Source: Allobaculum sp. (GTDB lineage: Bacteria > Bacillota_I > Bacilli_A > Erysipelotrichales > Erysipelotrichaceae). Taken from it: a DNA stretch of 7,519 bases. The stretch is from positions 1 to 7,519 of the forward strand of contig JAAVAY010000116.1 in assembly GCA_014803815.1 (NCBI GenBank), written 5' to 3'. Made by a program: the position numbers and the translations under genes. Under the pieces are notes generated by a model that did not search any database, was not told the DNA's origin, and saw only the letters and a program-made list of their open reading frames with translations. Each line of letters begins with the position of its first letter. Within the stretch, counting starts at the first letter, position 1. This document shows positions 6,318-7,519 of the stretch, piece after piece.

Positions 6318-6349
6318 ATCCTTCTCTTTGATTTTGAAAAGAGAAGGAT
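6318..6349 (+). promoter_or_regulatory. Perfect 12-bp stem-loop upstream of the cellulase gene
   Basis: ATCCTTCTCTTT (6318-6329) pairs perfectly with AAAGAGAAGGAT (6338-6349) around the 8-base loop GATTTTGA. Only TGCTTTT follows, so it is a poor intrinsic terminator. It lies 30 bases past the strong oxidoreductase terminator and 89 bases before the cellulase start. It may be a second, back-up terminator, an operator, or part of the cellulase leader. Confidence 0.5.
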
Positions 6350-6438
6350 TGCTTTTAAAAAGAGACTATCAAAAAAGCGAAGAATCCTGCATACTCAAAA
6401 AGAAAAAGGAGAGAAAAAATAGAAAGGAGAAATTGTAA

Positions 6439-7519
6439 ATGCCTATCTTTTCAAGCATGAAACACTTTTTGAAGCAAAGCTTAGCAGGCTTTATGAGTGT
6501 AGCTTTCCTCTTGCCTACTTCTATTCCTATCTTAGCGGCTGAAGTAGGCGAAGTGGAGATGCACCGTTTGTATAATCAAGCCACTGGTGAACATTTTTAT
6601 ACTGCGAATCTCGAAGAGCGTGATACCCTTCGAGCTGGTGGCTGGAAATACGAAGGAATCGGTTGGGTCGCTCCTGAAACGGGTGATCCCGTCTATCGAG
6701 TCTATAATCCAGGAAACCAAGACCATCACTATACGCCAAGTGAAAATGAAAAAGATACCCTTGTTCGTTTAGGCTGGTCTTACGAAGGAATTGGTTGGTA
6801 TTCCGATCCCGCCCAACATATGGCTGTATATCGAGAATACAATCCCAATGCAAAAACAGGAAATCACAATTACACAACTAGCCTTGCGGAGCATCAAGCT
6901 CTTGTAAAACTTGGCTGGAACAATGAAGACATCGCTTGGTATGCTTTAAAAGAGGGAGTGACAGCTCCAGCTACAAGTTCAAGTGAACTGAGCCCTTTGC
7001 ATGTCCAAGGAACCCAACTCATGAATGCCCAAAATCAACCAATCGTTTTACAAGGGTATTCCACCTTTGGATTAAACTACATGCCAGAGTTTGTGGATCA
7101 AAGTGTCTTTGAATTCTTAAGAGATCAAATGGGATCTAAAATTGTCCGTCTAGCCTTATATACTCAAGAATATGGAGGCTATTGTAGTGGAGGAAACAAA
7201 GAACAATTCAAAGCGCTTATCGATAAGGGCGTGAGTCTGGCCGAACAAACCAATCAATACATCATCATTGATTGGCACATTTTATCCGATGGTAATCCCA
7301 ATATCCATGCCGATGAAGCCGAAGCATTTTTTCGGGAAATGGCTACGAAGTATGCCAATAAATCGCATGTCATCTATGAAATTTGCAACGAACCCAATGG
7401 TTGTTCTTGGAGTGAGATCAAACGCTATGCCCATCGCATCATTCCAGTCATTCGCGCTGCCGATCCCGATGCCGTAATCTTAGTGGGCACTCCCACATGG
7501 AGCCAAGATGTCGATACAG
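6439..7519 (+). CDS. Secreted GH5 (subfamily 2-like) endoglucanase with three DUF5648-like repeats (3' end outside window)
   Basis: The visible 360 residues belong to an exported beta-1,4-glucanase that would cut cellulose or related glucans outside the cell. A signal peptide covers about 1-34: basic MKHFLKQ, a hydrophobic stretch, then ILAA before E35. Three repeats of about 40 residues follow at roughly 41-79, 84-123 and 128-169. Each reads (R)xYNxxxxxHxYTxxxxExxxLxxxGWxxExIxW, the DUF5648 pattern, probably for binding the wall or a glycan. A short Thr/Ser/Ala linker (174-183) leads to the GH5 barrel from about 187: QGYSTFGL (205-212), KIVRLALY (234-241) with conserved R237, IIIDWHIL (275-282), YEICNEPNG (313-321) with acid/base E318, and GTPTWSQDVD (350-359). 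The nucleophile Glu lies beyond the window. ATG 6439 has AAAGGAG (6423-6429) with a 9-base spacer; a second AAAGGAG-like site is near 6405-6411. No clear promoter is found in 6350-6400. All residues expected so far are present. Confidence 0.93.
   Translation, partial: MPIFSSMKHFLKQSLAGFMSVAFLLPTSIPILAAEVGEVEMHRLYNQATGEHFYTANLEERDTLRAGGWKYEGIGWVAPETGDPVYRVYNPGNQDHHYTPSENEKDTLVRLGWSYEGIGWYSDPAQHMAVYREYNPNAKTGNHNYTTSLAEHQALVKLGWNNEDIAWYALKEGVTAPATSSSELSPLHVQGTQLMNAQNQPIVLQGYSTFGLNYMPEFVDQSVFEFLRDQMGSKIVRLALYTQEYGGYCSGGNKEQFKALIDKGVSLAEQTNQYIIIDWHILSDGNPNIHADEAEAFFREMATKYANKSHVIYEICNEPNGCSWSEIKRYAHRIIPVIRAADPDAVILVGTPTWSQDVDT

Noticed and set aside
6527..6877. Minus-strand open frames within the cellulase repeats
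   Set aside because: They are antisense shadows of the DUF5648-like repeat region, which explains their repetitive look. No ribosome site supports them.
7268..7477. Short + strand frame inside the GH5 domain
   Set aside because: It is out of frame within the conserved catalytic barrel and has no independent support.

Overview
The window looks like chromosomal DNA of a low-G+C, anaerobic member of the Bacillota. Supporting this are strong AGGAGG-type ribosome sites, classical intrinsic terminators, a one-chain pyruvate:ferredoxin oxidoreductase and a secreted family-5 cellulase. A gut or rumen Erysipelotrichia-like host is my guess; the sequence does not prove it.

Layout. (1) 1-130: the last codons of an unrecognised + strand gene and its intrinsic terminator. 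(2) 263-1282: a very A+T-rich + strand gene for an Abi_2-family (AbiD/AbiF-like) protein with a HEPN-type RNTINH motif, a probable horizontally acquired phage-defence or toxin gene. (3) 1283-1711: a 429-base non-coding stretch. It holds a candidate small RNA on the minus strand (extended -10 promoter, GGGGAC/GTCCCC hairpin, GAAA-loop terminator), a short stretch that may be a decayed transposase end, and a + strand terminator-like hairpin. (4) 1712-2383: a minus-strand Sfp-type phosphopantetheinyl transferase. (5) 2384-2678: a divergent intergenic region with the promoter of the next gene. (6) 2679-6212: a complete pyruvate:ferredoxin (flavodoxin) oxidoreductase of 1177 residues, followed by an excellent terminator. 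(7) 6439-7519: the 5' part of a secreted GH5 endoglucanase carrying three DUF5648-like repeats; it runs off the window end.

How the genes relate. The four main genes look like separate transcription units. The oxidoreductase turns pyruvate into acetyl-CoA and reduced ferredoxin, the core of fermentative energy metabolism. The cellulase would supply sugar upstream of that pathway. The transferase activates carrier proteins encoded elsewhere.

The most interesting item is the Abi_2 gene next to a compact, independently transcribable structured RNA. From memory, AbiF-type HEPN proteins have been reported to act with a neighbouring non-coding RNA (the abiF RNA motif) as toxin and antitoxin, a lineage proposed as ancestral to Cas13. 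The pairing here is inferred from position, motifs and structure only.
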